A stretch of DNA of 32,921 nt from Armatimonadota bacterium. GTDB lineage: Bacteria > Bacillota > Desulfotomaculia > Desulfotomaculales > Nap2-2B. Positions 15,527 to 24,377 of the stretch are shown piece by piece. Numbering within the stretch: position 1 is the stretch's first letter; each line of letters opens with the position of its first letter. Where the stretch lies: the NCBI GenBank assembly GCA_023511535.1, contig JAIMBK010000036.1, positions 1-32,921 on the forward strand, in the 5' to 3' direction. The notes under the pieces are model-generated. The model saw nothing but the letters and a program-made list of their open reading frames with translations. It was not told where the DNA came from and did no database searches. Position numbers and translations under genes: made by a program.

Positions 15527-16513
15527 CTACCCTCTTGGCTGCAGTACCCCCGCCCGGGGCAGGGTTTTGAACAGGGTGTCCGCCGCCGCCTCACCGCTGT
15601 CCAGCAGGACCCGTTTTCCACCCCAGCGGCGGCAGGAGCTGTCCAGTTCCCGGAAAAACATTTCCAGCCGCCGGGTATAGGCAAGGTACGCTGCCGGGTT
15701 CAAGGTGATTTCAATCCTGGCGCCGCTTTCCGGATCGATCAGCAGGTATTCCCCCTCTCCTTCCGGTGCCCTTTCCTCCGGAGACAAAATGTGGAGGAGG
15801 GTTACCGCCAGGCCCCGGCCGGCTGCCAGGCGGAGCATTTCCTGCACGTCGGGTAAATCGTAAAGGTCGGAAAAAACGTAAAGACTTTTTGCCCCCCGGA
15901 CCAGTTTGAGGACATTATGTAAACTACTCGCCAGTCCGGCGCTGCCGCTAAAATTTGCCGACCGAAGGAAATTCCAGAACCCTGGCAGAGCCGTCCGGCT
16001 CTTGAATTCGGGAGATATCCGCCAGCCCGCTTTACCGTTGCCGGCCGTTTCTTCCTTTACTTTTCCTTCCCCGCCGGCGAAAATGACCGCCAGCCGGTCG
16101 CTTCCGGCCAGCGCGCACGTACCCAGCCCGGCGGCAATCTGCAAGGCATATCTCCCCTTGTGGGCCGGCGGACCGCCCCAGTCCATAGAGGCGCTGACGT
16201 CGAGAAGAAAAAGCACGGTTTGCTGCCGCTCGTCCAGAAATTCCTTCACGTAAAGCCGCCCCAGCCGGGCGTAGGCTTTCCAGTCCACCCGCCGCAGTTC
16301 ATCGCCGGGGGCGTACTCGCGATAATCGGCGAACTCCACCGCTCCACCCTTCTGCAAAGAACGCCGGGCACCCCCGGGACGGCCATAAACAGGGGTCTGC
16401 CGGACCAGCCGGTAACCCTCAAGCCGTTTTAACAGATTGGCGTCGAGAAGATCCTGGGTTAACAAATAAAAATTCCCCGCCGCAAAAGAATTGAGTGCCT
16501 TATCCCCGCCCAT
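15527..16513 (-). CDS. DUF58 family protein (VWA-like partner of MoxR)
   Basis: The 328-residue soluble protein carries the DUF58 signature EFADYREYAPGDELRRVDWK (about 60-79), followed by a VWA-like domain with DVSAS (Asp105, Ser107, Ser109). DUF58 proteins are almost always encoded beside MoxR AAA ATPases, as here (33-bp gap). They are thought to be remodelled by MoxR or to act as its adaptor. The length fits the single-domain form without N-terminal membrane helices. The ATG at 16513 has a G-rich but poorly defined ribosome binding site. Confidence 0.93.
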   Translation of the reverse strand: MGGDKALNSFAAGNFYLLTQDLLDANLLKRLEGYRLVRQTPVYGRPGGARRSLQKGGAVEFADYREYAPGDELRRVDWKAYARLGRLYVKEFLDERQQTVLFLLDVSASMDWGGPPAHKGRYALQIAAGLGTCALAGSDRLAVIFAGGEGKVKEETAGNGKAGWRISPEFKSRTALPGFWNFLRSANFSGSAGLASSLHNVLKLVRGAKSLYVFSDLYDLPDVQEMLRLAAGRGLAVTLLHILSPEERAPEGEGEYLLIDPESGARIEITLNPAAYLAYTRRLEMFFRELDSSCRRWGGKRVLLDSGEAAADTLFKTLPRAGVLQPRG

Positions 16514-16546
16514 CCCCCATCCCCAATTCCCATAGTATTCCTAATC

Positions 16547-17617
16547 TCACTGGTGGACCGGCACGGCTTCCAGGACCTCCGCCACCAGTTCATCGGCCCC
16601 GATTCCTTCTGCCGCCGCTTCGTAACTTAAAATCAGGCGGTGCCGGAGGGCCGCCGGGGCAACCCGGCGGACGTCGGCGTACCCGGCCTGCGGGCGCCCT
16701 TCCCGGAGAGCTTCGGCCCGTGCGCCCAGAACCAGCGCCTGCAGGCCGCGCGGACTGGAACCGTAGCGGACAAAACGCCGGACCCTCTCCGGAGCCCGGG
16801 GGTTGTCGGGCTGGGTGGCCAGCACCAGGCGAACCGCGTAATCGACGACGTCCTCCACAACCACCACCCGGCGGACCAGCTTCAGCCAGCCGCGCAACTC
16901 CCCCGGCACCAGCAGGGAGGACGCCTGAGGCTCGGCGGCGCCGGTGGTCCGGTCGGCGATGGCCAGCAACTCCCCGGCACTGGGATAGGAAACGTTAATC
17001 TTAAACAAGAAACGGTCCAGCTGCGCTTCCGGCAAAGGATAAGTTCCCTCCATCTCCAGGGGGTTTTGGGTGGCCAGCACAAAGAAAGGCTCCGGCAAAG
17101 GATAAGTTAACCCGCCTGACGTCACCGTACGCTCCTGCATGGCTTCCAGCAGGGCGCTTTGGGTTTTGGGCGTGGCCCGGTTAATCTCGTCGGCCAGGAC
17201 GATGTTGGCAAAAACCGGCCCCGGGGAAAAGCGGAAAGGACTGTCGGCCCCTTTCTCGTTAAAAATCTGGGTGCCGGTAATGTCGGCCGGCATTAAGTCG
17301 GGAGTAAACTGGATGCGCCGGAAAGTCAACCCCGTCACCCGCGCCACGGTGCGGACCAGCGCCGTTTTGCCCAGGCCGGGCACTCCTTCCAGAAGCACGT
17401 GCCCGCCGGCCAGCAGGGCGGTTAAAACCTGGTGAACGACCTCTTCCTGGCCGACGATCACCCCGGCGATGGCCTCTTCCATTTCTTTTATACGGTTTTT
17501 AGCCCTTTCCAGGATGCCCGGAACGTCTTCCCCCGGGGGACCGTCTTCGCCGGCGGGTCCGGCCGGCGGGGCTTCTTGAACTTCCTGATTCTCTACCGAA
17601 CCAGTGTAATCAGGCAT
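16547..17617 (-). CDS. moxR: MoxR-family AAA+ ATPase
   Basis: This is a chaperone-like AAA+ ATPase. The 356 residues comprise a Pro/Gly-rich N-terminus (about 1-33), Walker A GVPGLGKT (78-85), the MoxR-typical FTPDLMPADITG (104-115), Walker B IVLADEIN (139-146) with RATPKTQSALLEAMQE (147-162), sensor 1 FVLATQNP (179-186) and the Arg finger region LPEAQLDRF (195-203), then the C-terminal lid. The ATG at 17617 is chosen over a TTG six bases upstream because AAGGAG is spaced 7 bases from the ATG. It lies between the coiled-coil membrane gene and DUF58 in one orientation with short gaps, so it is probably cotranscribed with both. Confidence 0.95.
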   Translation of the reverse strand: MPDYTGSVENQEVQEAPPAGPAGEDGPPGEDVPGILERAKNRIKEMEEAIAGVIVGQEEVVHQVLTALLAGGHVLLEGVPGLGKTALVRTVARVTGLTFRRIQFTPDLMPADITGTQIFNEKGADSPFRFSPGPVFANIVLADEINRATPKTQSALLEAMQERTVTSGGLTYPLPEPFFVLATQNPLEMEGTYPLPEAQLDRFLFKINVSYPSAGELLAIADRTTGAAEPQASSLLVPGELRGWLKLVRRVVVVEDVVDYAVRLVLATQPDNPRAPERVRRFVRYGSSPRGLQALVLGARAEALREGRPQAGYADVRRVAPAALRHRLILSYEAAAEGIGADELVAEVLEAVPVHQ

Positions 17618-17655
17618 CAGCAAACTCCTTCCTGCTCAGGAATAAATTACCCTGT

Positions 17656-19449
17656 CTATTCCAACGAGGTAAAGTATTGCCACACCAGCGATTCCAGCTC
17701 GGGCGGCAGAGGAGCGGAAGAAAGGGAGTTGATTGCTTCTTCCTTATAAAGAGGCAGGACCTCCCGGTAAGGACGAACCGCTCCCCGCTCGACCGGAGAA
17801 TCGGGCAGACTGGTTTCGGTCCCGGCCTGACCCGGCCGGATCTGACCGCCGACCCGGGTTTCCTGTCCCGAACCGCCCAGCAAATGCGGGGCGTAAATCC
17901 GATCGTAGCCGCCGCCGGAAGTTGCCGCACCCTGCCCCCCGGTGCCCGATCCCCCGGCGCCCGTGCCCGCTCCGCCGCCGCTGCCTTCATTTCCGGAGCC
18001 GGAACCTGGCCCGCTGCCTGAACCGCCTCCGGTTCCCCCGGAATTGCCGGCACGCCCGCCGGTATCCTCGCCGGCTCCGGCGTCCGACGAAGCGCCGCCG
18101 GCTCCGGCGGAGCCCCCCGCCCCGCTGCTCCCGGCCGAACCTGAACCGGTACCCGGGGCGGAACCCGCCGCCGAACCCGCGCCGGAGGACCCGCCGGCCG
18201 CCCCTCCGGGTCCTCCCGTTCCGCCGGCGTTTGCCGTCGGTTGGGCACCCGTTCCGCTTCCGGCCCGGGCGATGGCCGCCGCATTATTTCCGCCGGCCAG
18301 AGCGCCGGCCAGATTAAACATTGCCGCGGAAGCCCGGGCCAGCCGGCCGGCGGCTCGGGCCTGCTGCGCCAGGCCGGCCAGGTCCCGGGCCAGGGATTCA
18401 CTCTCCCCTTCCCCGCTTCCCTCAGCTTCTTCGTTTCCGGCAGACGATAAGAGCGACTTGGCCAGCTTGCGCAGATTTTCCCGCCAGGCCGGATCCCCGA
18501 CGGCTTCGCCGGCCTGGAACATTTCCAAAGCCAGCCTGTTTTTCGCGGCTTCCGAAGAATTGGCCAGCTCCTTCAGCTTCCCGGTCAGCCGGGCGATTTC
18601 CTGCGCATCGCCTTTTTCCAGGGCAGCGGCCAGTTCCTTGAGAAGAGGTTCCCGGCTGTTTTTCCAGGCGCCGGCCAGTTGCCGGAAACTCCTTTCTGCC
18701 GGCTCTAAAAAGGCCAGGACATCTTCAATTTCCTGGCCTGCCCGCTCTAAATTGCGGGCGGCCTCTTGGCGGTCCCTGGCCCCACTGACGGTTTTGGGCA
18801 GGACATTTAATTCTTCGCTTAATTTTTCCGGAAGGAATTCCTTTTGTTCCGGCGGCATCCGCTGGAGCCGGGCAACCACTTCTCCGGCCTGCCGGGCGGC
18901 GGCGGCCAGGGCCTCCTTTTCCGCCCGCCGGGCCTCCCAGTAAGGAGCCAGCGGAGCGGGCAGCAGGATCGTGACCACCAGAATCCCGGTCAGGAAAACA
19001 ATCCCCCGCCAGGGGCGCCAGGAGGGGAAGAGCGGAACCAACCTTTCGCCGGGCAGGTTCCGACAAGCGCTAACCCCTTTTTCAACGGCAAATTTGCTCC
19101 AGGAATCCTGCTTTTTCTTTTCCAGGAGGCGGTACGCCGTAATCGCCTCGCCGTTTAAACCCAGCTCGTCGGCGATTTGCACTACTTTCAAGGCGTCAGG
19201 GATGGACAAACTTCGCCAAACAAAAACAACCACAGCGGCAGCCGCCCCGCCTATTCCGGCCAGGAACAGGCAAGAGTAAAGCGGGGTCAACCTGAGCAAA
19301 ACCAGCACGCCGGCAGCGACAGCCAGGCCCCAGGTGAGCACCAGGCGCCCGGTTTCCAGCCAGTAGCGTCGCCGCACCCGCGCCGCCAGGGGCGCCAGCG
19401 CCTCCCCCAGCCTGCGGTCGGGCCAGTCATGCCGCTTCCTGCGGAGCAT
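17656..19449 (-). CDS. Membrane protein with helical domain and long Gly/Ser/Ala-rich linker
   Basis: The 597 residues comprise a basic N-terminus, two adjoining membrane helices (about 35-55 and 58-78), a soluble part, a third membrane helix (about 149-168), a long charged alpha-helical region (about 170-385), a low-complexity Gly/Ser/Ala/Thr stretch (about 396-515) and a short conserved-looking C-terminus (YREVLPLYKEEAINSL then PPELESLVWQYFTSLE). It resembles helical membrane proteins encoded beside MoxR/DUF58 in Firmicutes, but I cannot name the family. ATG 19449 is fixed by AAGGAGG. The frame extends 18 codons upstream into an intergenic repeat; that part is not protein-like. Confidence 0.85.
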   Translation of the reverse strand: MLRRKRHDWPDRRLGEALAPLAARVRRRYWLETGRLVLTWGLAVAAGVLVLLRLTPLYSCLFLAGIGGAAAAVVVFVWRSLSIPDALKVVQIADELGLNGEAITAYRLLEKKKQDSWSKFAVEKGVSACRNLPGERLVPLFPSWRPWRGIVFLTGILVVTILLPAPLAPYWEARRAEKEALAAAARQAGEVVARLQRMPPEQKEFLPEKLSEELNVLPKTVSGARDRQEAARNLERAGQEIEDVLAFLEPAERSFRQLAGAWKNSREPLLKELAAALEKGDAQEIARLTGKLKELANSSEAAKNRLALEMFQAGEAVGDPAWRENLRKLAKSLLSSAGNEEAEGSGEGESESLARDLAGLAQQARAAGRLARASAAMFNLAGALAGGNNAAAIARAGSGTGAQPTANAGGTGGPGGAAGGSSGAGSAAGSAPGTGSGSAGSSGAGGSAGAGGASSDAGAGEDTGGRAGNSGGTGGGSGSGPGSGSGNEGSGGGAGTGAGGSGTGGQGAATSGGGYDRIYAPHLLGGSGQETRVGGQIRPGQAGTETSLPDSPVERGAVRPYREVLPLYKEEAINSLSSAPLPPELESLVWQYFTSLE

Positions 19450-19463
19450 ATCAATGCCTCCTT

Positions 19464-19507
19464 GAAAATAATAGGCACAAAGGCAACAGGCACAAAGGCA
19501 CAAAGGG
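19464..19507. repeat. Leader repeat (GAAAATNNNAGGCACAAAG family), copy A
   Basis: GAAAATAATAGGCACAAAG is followed by further AGGCACAAAGG units and abuts the ribosome binding site of the gene ending at 17656 (TTTTC-AAGGAGG on the coding strand). Related copies lie at 25467-25510 and 28075-28115. Confidence 0.7.
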
Positions 19508-19511
19508 GATT

Positions 19512-19542
19512 AATAAGTTAAGTGCCAGGCACTTAACTTATT
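19512..19542. repeat. Perfect 15-bp-arm hairpin with a one-base centre
   Basis: Arms AATAAGTTAAGTGCC (19512-19526) and its exact complement (19528-19542) flank an A at 19527. No T-run follows on the minus strand, so it is more REP-like than a classical terminator, though it may act as a bidirectional 3'-end block after the permease gene. The rest of the gap (19543-19694) holds CTCTGTG microrepeats and no gene. Confidence 0.7.
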
Positions 19543-19694
19543 TAACCTCAGGCTGCGTTAGGACCATAGAGGACAAAGTATATATGTTTATGCAGTTCTC
19601 TCTGTGTCTTTGTTCCTCAATTTTCATGATCGGCAGATCAGTCGTCAGAGGCCGGGCACCTGTCATCCCTGTTCCCAAATCAATTTCTCTGTGG

Positions 19695-20837
19695 CTAATT
19701 ATTTTTCTTCCCCGCCCGGCGGAACGGCCAGGGTTTGCGCGGGGCAATGGCCAGAACGGCGGCGGCCAGGGAAACCGGGATCAGAATCCCCTGGTAAAGG
19801 GTGAAGCGTGCCCATGGCGCCCAGGCGGTCAGCCCCGCCGGCTTTACGGCGACACCGCCGGGGCCGGAAGATACATATCCGGAGGCGTAACCCATCCTAT
19901 AAGTGGTCACCATTTCCGGCTGCACCATCCGGTTCAAGAGCATATTCATCAGCTCCGAAATCAGGGGGATGCCCCAGTTTTGACCGTAGCTGCCCGACCC
20001 GGGCAAGACGGAAGTAAAAGCGGTGAGCGGGCTTAAAAAAATGTACCAGGGAGGGCCGGCAATCGCCGCGCCGGGCTGCCCGAGAGGTTGGGGCGACGGC
20101 CCGGGCGGATTGCTGGCCATGATAATACCGGTAATTACCGGGATCCCGAAGATGAAGAAAAAGACGAGAACCAGCGAAATGATCATTGCTGCCTGGCTGC
20201 GCCGGGTCAGCGCGGACAGAGCCAGGCCCATGGCGCCGTAGCCCAGGCCCGCGGCCAGGCAGACCACAAAGGCCAGACCCAAAATGGCCGGCGGGACCCC
20301 GCCGTAAAGAAAGACCACGGCAAAAACGGGCAGGGCGGCCACCGCCAGAAACATTAAGTAAACCACGGAAGCCAGCCATTTCCCCAGCACAATGCCCGGG
20401 ATGGAAGCCTTGGTCACCAGCAGCAAATCGTACGTCCGTCTTTCCCTTTCCCCGCTGATGGCGCCGGCGGCGACGGCCGGGGCGATAAAAGAAATCAGCA
20501 TGATTAAACTGAAAACAAAAAGAGAATACAGGGATAATCCCACCTGCGGCCGGATCATGCTCAAGCGCTCCAGGTTAAGCCAGAGAAACAACAGCACGAA
20601 GGCACTCAATGCCCCCAGGTAAACGGTTAACAGAACAGGTGAGCGCCAGCCCCGGGTCCGCCCCCGCATTTCCTTGCCCAGCATCGGGGTCAGGCCGCAC
20701 CGCAGGCCTTCCCAGCAATCCCGGAGAAAGAACCTTTTCTCCTGCGGCCTTTGTTTTGCCCCGCCTCCCTTTCTTTGCCCCGCGGCCTCTTTTTCCTGTT
20801 CCTGTCCTTGCTGTTCCTCCCGAACTTCTTCAGCCAT
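19695..20837 (-). CDS. ABC-2 type transporter permease
   Basis: This 380-residue integral membrane protein has about six hydrophobic helices (first near residues 68-88, last near 352-368), a Gln/Glu/Lys-rich cytoplasmic N-terminus of about 50 residues, and the motif AAGAISGERERRTYDLLLVT (about 123-142) that marks ABC-2/NatB/GldF-type permeases. It overlaps the ATPase gene by 8 bp, so the two make one exporter. A Pro/Gly-rich extracytoplasmic loop (about 242-262) precedes the last helices. The substrate is unknown. Confidence 0.92.
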   Translation of the reverse strand: MAEEVREEQQGQEQEKEAAGQRKGGGAKQRPQEKRFFLRDCWEGLRCGLTPMLGKEMRGRTRGWRSPVLLTVYLGALSAFVLLFLWLNLERLSMIRPQVGLSLYSLFVFSLIMLISFIAPAVAAGAISGERERRTYDLLLVTKASIPGIVLGKWLASVVYLMFLAVAALPVFAVVFLYGGVPPAILGLAFVVCLAAGLGYGAMGLALSALTRRSQAAMIISLVLVFFFIFGIPVITGIIMASNPPGPSPQPLGQPGAAIAGPPWYIFLSPLTAFTSVLPGSGSYGQNWGIPLISELMNMLLNRMVQPEMVTTYRMGYASGYVSSGPGGVAVKPAGLTAWAPWARFTLYQGILIPVSLAAAVLAIAPRKPWPFRRAGKKNN

Positions 20838-21759
20838 TCAAACCACCCTCCCTGGCCAGCTGGACGAAGGTATCTTCCAGACTTTGGTCTTCCTGCGCAA
20901 AATGGGTTACCGGAACGCCCCGGAGGACCAGTTCCTTTAACAACTCCGCCGCCTGCGCCGCTCCTCCCGCCAGGCGGAATTCAACCTGCCCGGGCAGGGA
21001 ACGGAGCACCTCCACCCCCGGCCAGCCCGCCAGCAGCTTTTCGGCTGCTTCCGCCGGGCCGTGGCAGCGCAAAATGATGGTCTGCACCGGGGTGCCGTTG
21101 AGCAATTCGGCGAGCGGCCCCTGGCGCACCAGCCGCCCTTCGGTGATCATGCCGACGTGCGTGCACAGGTCGGCCAGTTCCGACAAGATATGGCTGCTGA
21201 TTAAAATTGTTTTACCCAGTTTGCTCAGTTCCTTTAAAATTTCCCGCATTTCCACCCGCGCCAGGGGGTCCAGGCCGCTGGCCGGCTCATCCAAAAGGAG
21301 CACCCGGGGATCGTGGATTAAAGCCCGGGCCAGGCAGAGCCGCTGCTGCATGCCGCGGGAGAGGGTATCCACGAAGGCTTCCCGCTTCTCCCCCAGCTCC
21401 ACCAGTTCCAGCAGATCGTCGCGCAGTTTAAAGGCCCGCGGCCCTCTGATCCCGTACGCGGCGGCGTAAAAAAGCAGGTACTCCCCGACCCTTAAATCGT
21501 CGTAGACGCCGAAGAAATCGGGCATGTAGCCCACCACCTCCCGCAAGGCGCGGGGGTGGCTGCCGATCTCCAGCCCGGCCACTTCCGCGGTGCCCCCGTC
21601 GGGGACGAGCAGTCCGGCCAGAATGCGCAGGGTGGTGGTCTTCCCCGCCCCGTTCTGGCCGATAAATCCGTAAACGGCGCCCGCCGGCACTTCCATGTCC
21701 AGCCCTCGCAGGGCCTGCACGCGCCCGTAGGTTTTCTTTAAAGAACGTACTTTAATCAT
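20830..21759 (-). CDS. ABC transporter ATP-binding protein
   Basis: The 309-residue ATPase has Walker A GQNGAGKTTT (34-43), the Q-loop region GYMPDFFGVYDDL (77-89), signature LSRGMQQRL (133-141; Gln-Gln instead of the usual Gly-Gln tail), Walker B VLLLDEPASGLDP (153-165) and switch His in ILISSHI. The C-terminal 90 residues form the extra domain seen in ABC-2 exporter ATPases such as GldA or CcmA types. The ATG overlaps the preceding stop (ATGA) and the end overlaps the permease start, so it is translationally coupled on both sides. Confidence 0.95.
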   Translation of the reverse strand: MIKVRSLKKTYGRVQALRGLDMEVPAGAVYGFIGQNGAGKTTTLRILAGLLVPDGGTAEVAGLEIGSHPRALREVVGYMPDFFGVYDDLRVGEYLLFYAAAYGIRGPRAFKLRDDLLELVELGEKREAFVDTLSRGMQQRLCLARALIHDPRVLLLDEPASGLDPLARVEMREILKELSKLGKTILISSHILSELADLCTHVGMITEGRLVRQGPLAELLNGTPVQTIILRCHGPAEAAEKLLAGWPGVEVLRSLPGQVEFRLAGGAAQAAELLKELVLRGVPVTHFAQEDQSLEDTFVQLAREGGLNG

Positions 21760-24377
21760 TCCCGCACCCCCTGGTAGGCCACTGCCGGCGGCAGGAAATA
21801 GAAGCTTTTCCCCGTGGAGGGTTCAAAACCGTTCACCCGCAGGCGCACTTCTCCGCCGGGCAGCGCGTATTCCCCGGAAAGGCGGAAGGTTTTGGCCCCG
21901 GAAAGTTCCCGCCATTGCCCGCTGGGCGGGTGGTAAATCTCCAGCACGCCGGATTCCACGTCGGCGGGAGACGGGGCCGGCGGTCCGAAGGTGCCTCTCG
22001 GCTGGTTCGGCGTCGGGGTACTGGGAAAATATTGTAGTTCAGCCGTAATTTCCTTGACCCGTGCCCCCGGCGGCAGATTGGGGCGAAAGGCGAAGGTGAT
22101 GTTTCCCCCCGGAATGCCGAACAGGTTATTGTGCCCGGTCATACCCCGGATTTGCGCGTCGATGATTTCCGGAAGCGTCAGTCCCGCCGGAATGGTGAAG
22201 CTGCCCGGCGGCAGGGACAGTTCCGGCTTGACCGTGACAATGCTTAAATAATGGGGACGGGAGCGCAAATCCTTGATCTCTACCGCTTTGACGGGGTCCC
22301 GGCTGAAAGCCGCCAGGGTTAACGGCCGGCCTCTTTGGAGCTCCATTTCCGGGCCGCCGTAGCGGGAGGAGTTAAACAGTTGCTCTAAAAGATTCGCCCG
22401 CCTTTGCTCATCGACGGTCAGCCGGCGGGGAGGCGATCCGTAATCCGGCCGCGGCGCGGGCACGCCCGGCCGCCCGGCCGCTTTCAGGGCGGCTTCTTTC
22501 CCCTCCGGGAACACAAAGATCGGCCAGGCCGGAAGGTAGCGCGGACCGTAAGGGTTCTGGGGATTGTAGACCGGCGGCGCCGGAATTTCCATGGCCACTT
22601 CCTTCTCTTCCCCGGGAGCGAGATCCCCCAATCCCCGGTAGTCGTCACCCAGGATCAGGGTTACGTGATCCAGGTAAAGAGCGGTATCGTTGCGCACTTT
22701 TCCGGCCAGCCGGCCGCCTTCGAGTTTCAGGTCGGCCCGCAGGCCGGCCAAAGCCTCCCCGGCGTCCTGGCGAAAGCTTAACTGGCGCATCCCGTACTGG
22801 GACATTTCCCGGAAGGTAACCGTTAAATCCGGACCCTTGACAACTGAATAGGGAGGTTCCTCGTCGGGCTTGCGCAGCTCCGGCGGACGTTCCCCGGAAA
22901 ACTGAACCCGCACGGGAAGGCCGGGGTCGGCCAGCACGGCGTGAAAAACCGGCCTGGTCGGAGCAAAAAAGCCCACTGCCGTAAGCAACGGTTTTTCCCC
23001 GGCAGTCCCCTTTTCCGTCTCCTCCACAGCCTGGACAATGTTGACGATGACGTTTCGGCCCGTCTGGAGCATATAAAGGTAGGCTATTCCGGAGAACAAC
23101 AGAGCCAGGACGGGAACCGCCACCCAGGTATACTCGGGGCGGCGCCGCCTTTTTAGAACCCAGTAAGTGAGCGGCCCGGCCAGCAGTAAAAAAATGCCGA
23201 GAAAAAGCCCCACCGCCCCCCAGCCGGGGAAGGCGCCGGCAGGGAGGCTGTTCACCGTGTTCATCAGCCTGTAAAACGGATAAAGGGGATCCCGGTACAC
23301 CATGTTATATTTATAAGAACCCGGGTCTCCCGGCTGCAGCAGCCTTTCCCAAAGCGCCCGGCCCGCTTCTCCGGCGTCCCACGGCGGGCGGGTGAGGTCA
23401 AAGGAAAATACCGTTACTTTCCCCTCCCCGACGGTAATTTGCCGGCCCAGAGGGTTTTCTTCCGGTCCGAAGGGGTCGCCGCCCTGCAGCCGGGCTATCG
23501 GCGCGGCTCCCGCCGGAGGCGCTTTGCCCAGCCAGCCGGCCATCGCCCGCCAGTCACCGTTGCCGGCAATTCCCCGGCTGACGATTTTCGCCGTGCCCGC
23601 CGGCAAAATCGAGAGCGCGTCATTTACCCCCGGCCCGCCCGCCAGCAGCAAGTGCCCGCCCGCTTCGGCCCAGTCCAAAAGCGCCCGGCGCTGCTCCGCC
23701 GTTAAATTGCGGGCGGCTTCGCCGGTGACCAGAAGAAGACCGAAAGCGTCTAATTGATCCCCCGCCGGCGGCAAAAGCTCCGGAGTTAATTTCAAAACGA
23801 GCGGCGCCCGGGGAACTCCGTCGGGCATGGTGATCCGCACCTTTTCCAGAGCCGCTGGCGGCTGACCGAGCACACCCACCGCCATGGGCAAGGGTCCGCT
23901 GACCCCGGTACTGGTCATGGCCAATTTTGCTTCCACGCTGGCCAGGGTCTTTTCCCCCGTGCGGAAGCGGACAATCAGGTGATCGGTCGCCCCTTGCAGC
24001 GAAAACCAGAGGGTCACCTTTTTTTCTCCCCCGGCGGGCAGGACCACCCGCTCTCCAAAGGAAGACACCGGGTAATACCGGCCCGGCCCGGAAGGCTGCG
24101 AACCCGGCGGCGAACCGGGAGGCGGGGGCGGAATATAGCGGTAGTAATTGACTACTTCCACGATCCCCTGGAGATCGTTTCCGGTGGTATTCTTCAGGCG
24201 GATCACCGCCGGCGCGGTCCGCCCCGGCACCCCCTGCCCGTCCCAGCCGATTTCGGCGGTAATTTGCACCGGGGAATCCGCTCCTTCCGGCGCCGCAAAA
24301 ACTCCGCAAGGAAAAGCCAATCCACTGAAAATCAAAATAAGGCCCCATAAAAAAGCTTTTTTCCTGACCAGGACCAA
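21756..24377 (-). CDS. Large secreted/membrane protein with amidotransferase-like domain, partner of the ABC exporter
   Basis: The 873 residues comprise a signal peptide (about 1-29, ending VFAA), an extracytoplasmic beta-sandwich-like part with a Pro/Gly stretch (about 82-100), an amidotransferase-like segment (about 195-260, with LLLVTGEAARNLTAEQRRAL and HLLLAGGPG), two membrane helices (about 385-407 and 417-436) and a long C-terminal domain (about 440-873). No catalytic triad is evident. Sequential overlap with the ATPase gene shows joint translation. The trio recalls the ATPase/permease/GldG-like arrangement of Gld-type ABC systems, by architecture only. The start is TTG at 24377 with GAGGTG eight bases before it. 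It is the first gene of the cluster. Confidence 0.88.
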   Translation of the reverse strand: MVLVRKKAFLWGLILIFSGLAFPCGVFAAPEGADSPVQITAEIGWDGQGVPGRTAPAVIRLKNTTGNDLQGIVEVVNYYRYIPPPPPGSPPGSQPSGPGRYYPVSSFGERVVLPAGGEKKVTLWFSLQGATDHLIVRFRTGEKTLASVEAKLAMTSTGVSGPLPMAVGVLGQPPAALEKVRITMPDGVPRAPLVLKLTPELLPPAGDQLDAFGLLLVTGEAARNLTAEQRRALLDWAEAGGHLLLAGGPGVNDALSILPAGTAKIVSRGIAGNGDWRAMAGWLGKAPPAGAAPIARLQGGDPFGPEENPLGRQITVGEGKVTVFSFDLTRPPWDAGEAGRALWERLLQPGDPGSYKYNMVYRDPLYPFYRLMNTVNSLPAGAFPGWGAVGLFLGIFLLLAGPLTYWVLKRRRRPEYTWVAVPVLALLFSGIAYLYMLQTGRNVIVNIVQAVEETEKGTAGEKPLLTAVGFFAPTRPVFHAVLADPGLPVRVQFSGERPPELRKPDEEPPYSVVKGPDLTVTFREMSQYGMRQLSFRQDAGEALAGLRADLKLEGGRLAGKVRNDTALYLDHVTLILGDDYRGLGDLAPGEEKEVAMEIPAPPVYNPQNPYGPRYLPAWPIFVFPEGKEAALKAAGRPGVPAPRPDYGSPPRRLTVDEQRRANLLEQLFNSSRYGGPEMELQRGRPLTLAAFSRDPVKAVEIKDLRSRPHYLSIVTVKPELSLPPGSFTIPAGLTLPEIIDAQIRGMTGHNNLFGIPGGNITFAFRPNLPPGARVKEITAELQYFPSTPTPNQPRGTFGPPAPSPADVESGVLEIYHPPSGQWRELSGAKTFRLSGEYALPGGEVRLRVNGFEPSTGKSFYFLPPAVAYQGVRE

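Noticed and set aside
17942-18943. A 333-codon ORF on the plus strand
   Set aside because: It is antisense to the Gly/Ser/Ala-rich coding region; its Pro/Ala-rich composition is a by-product of GC-rich codons, and it has no ribosome binding site.
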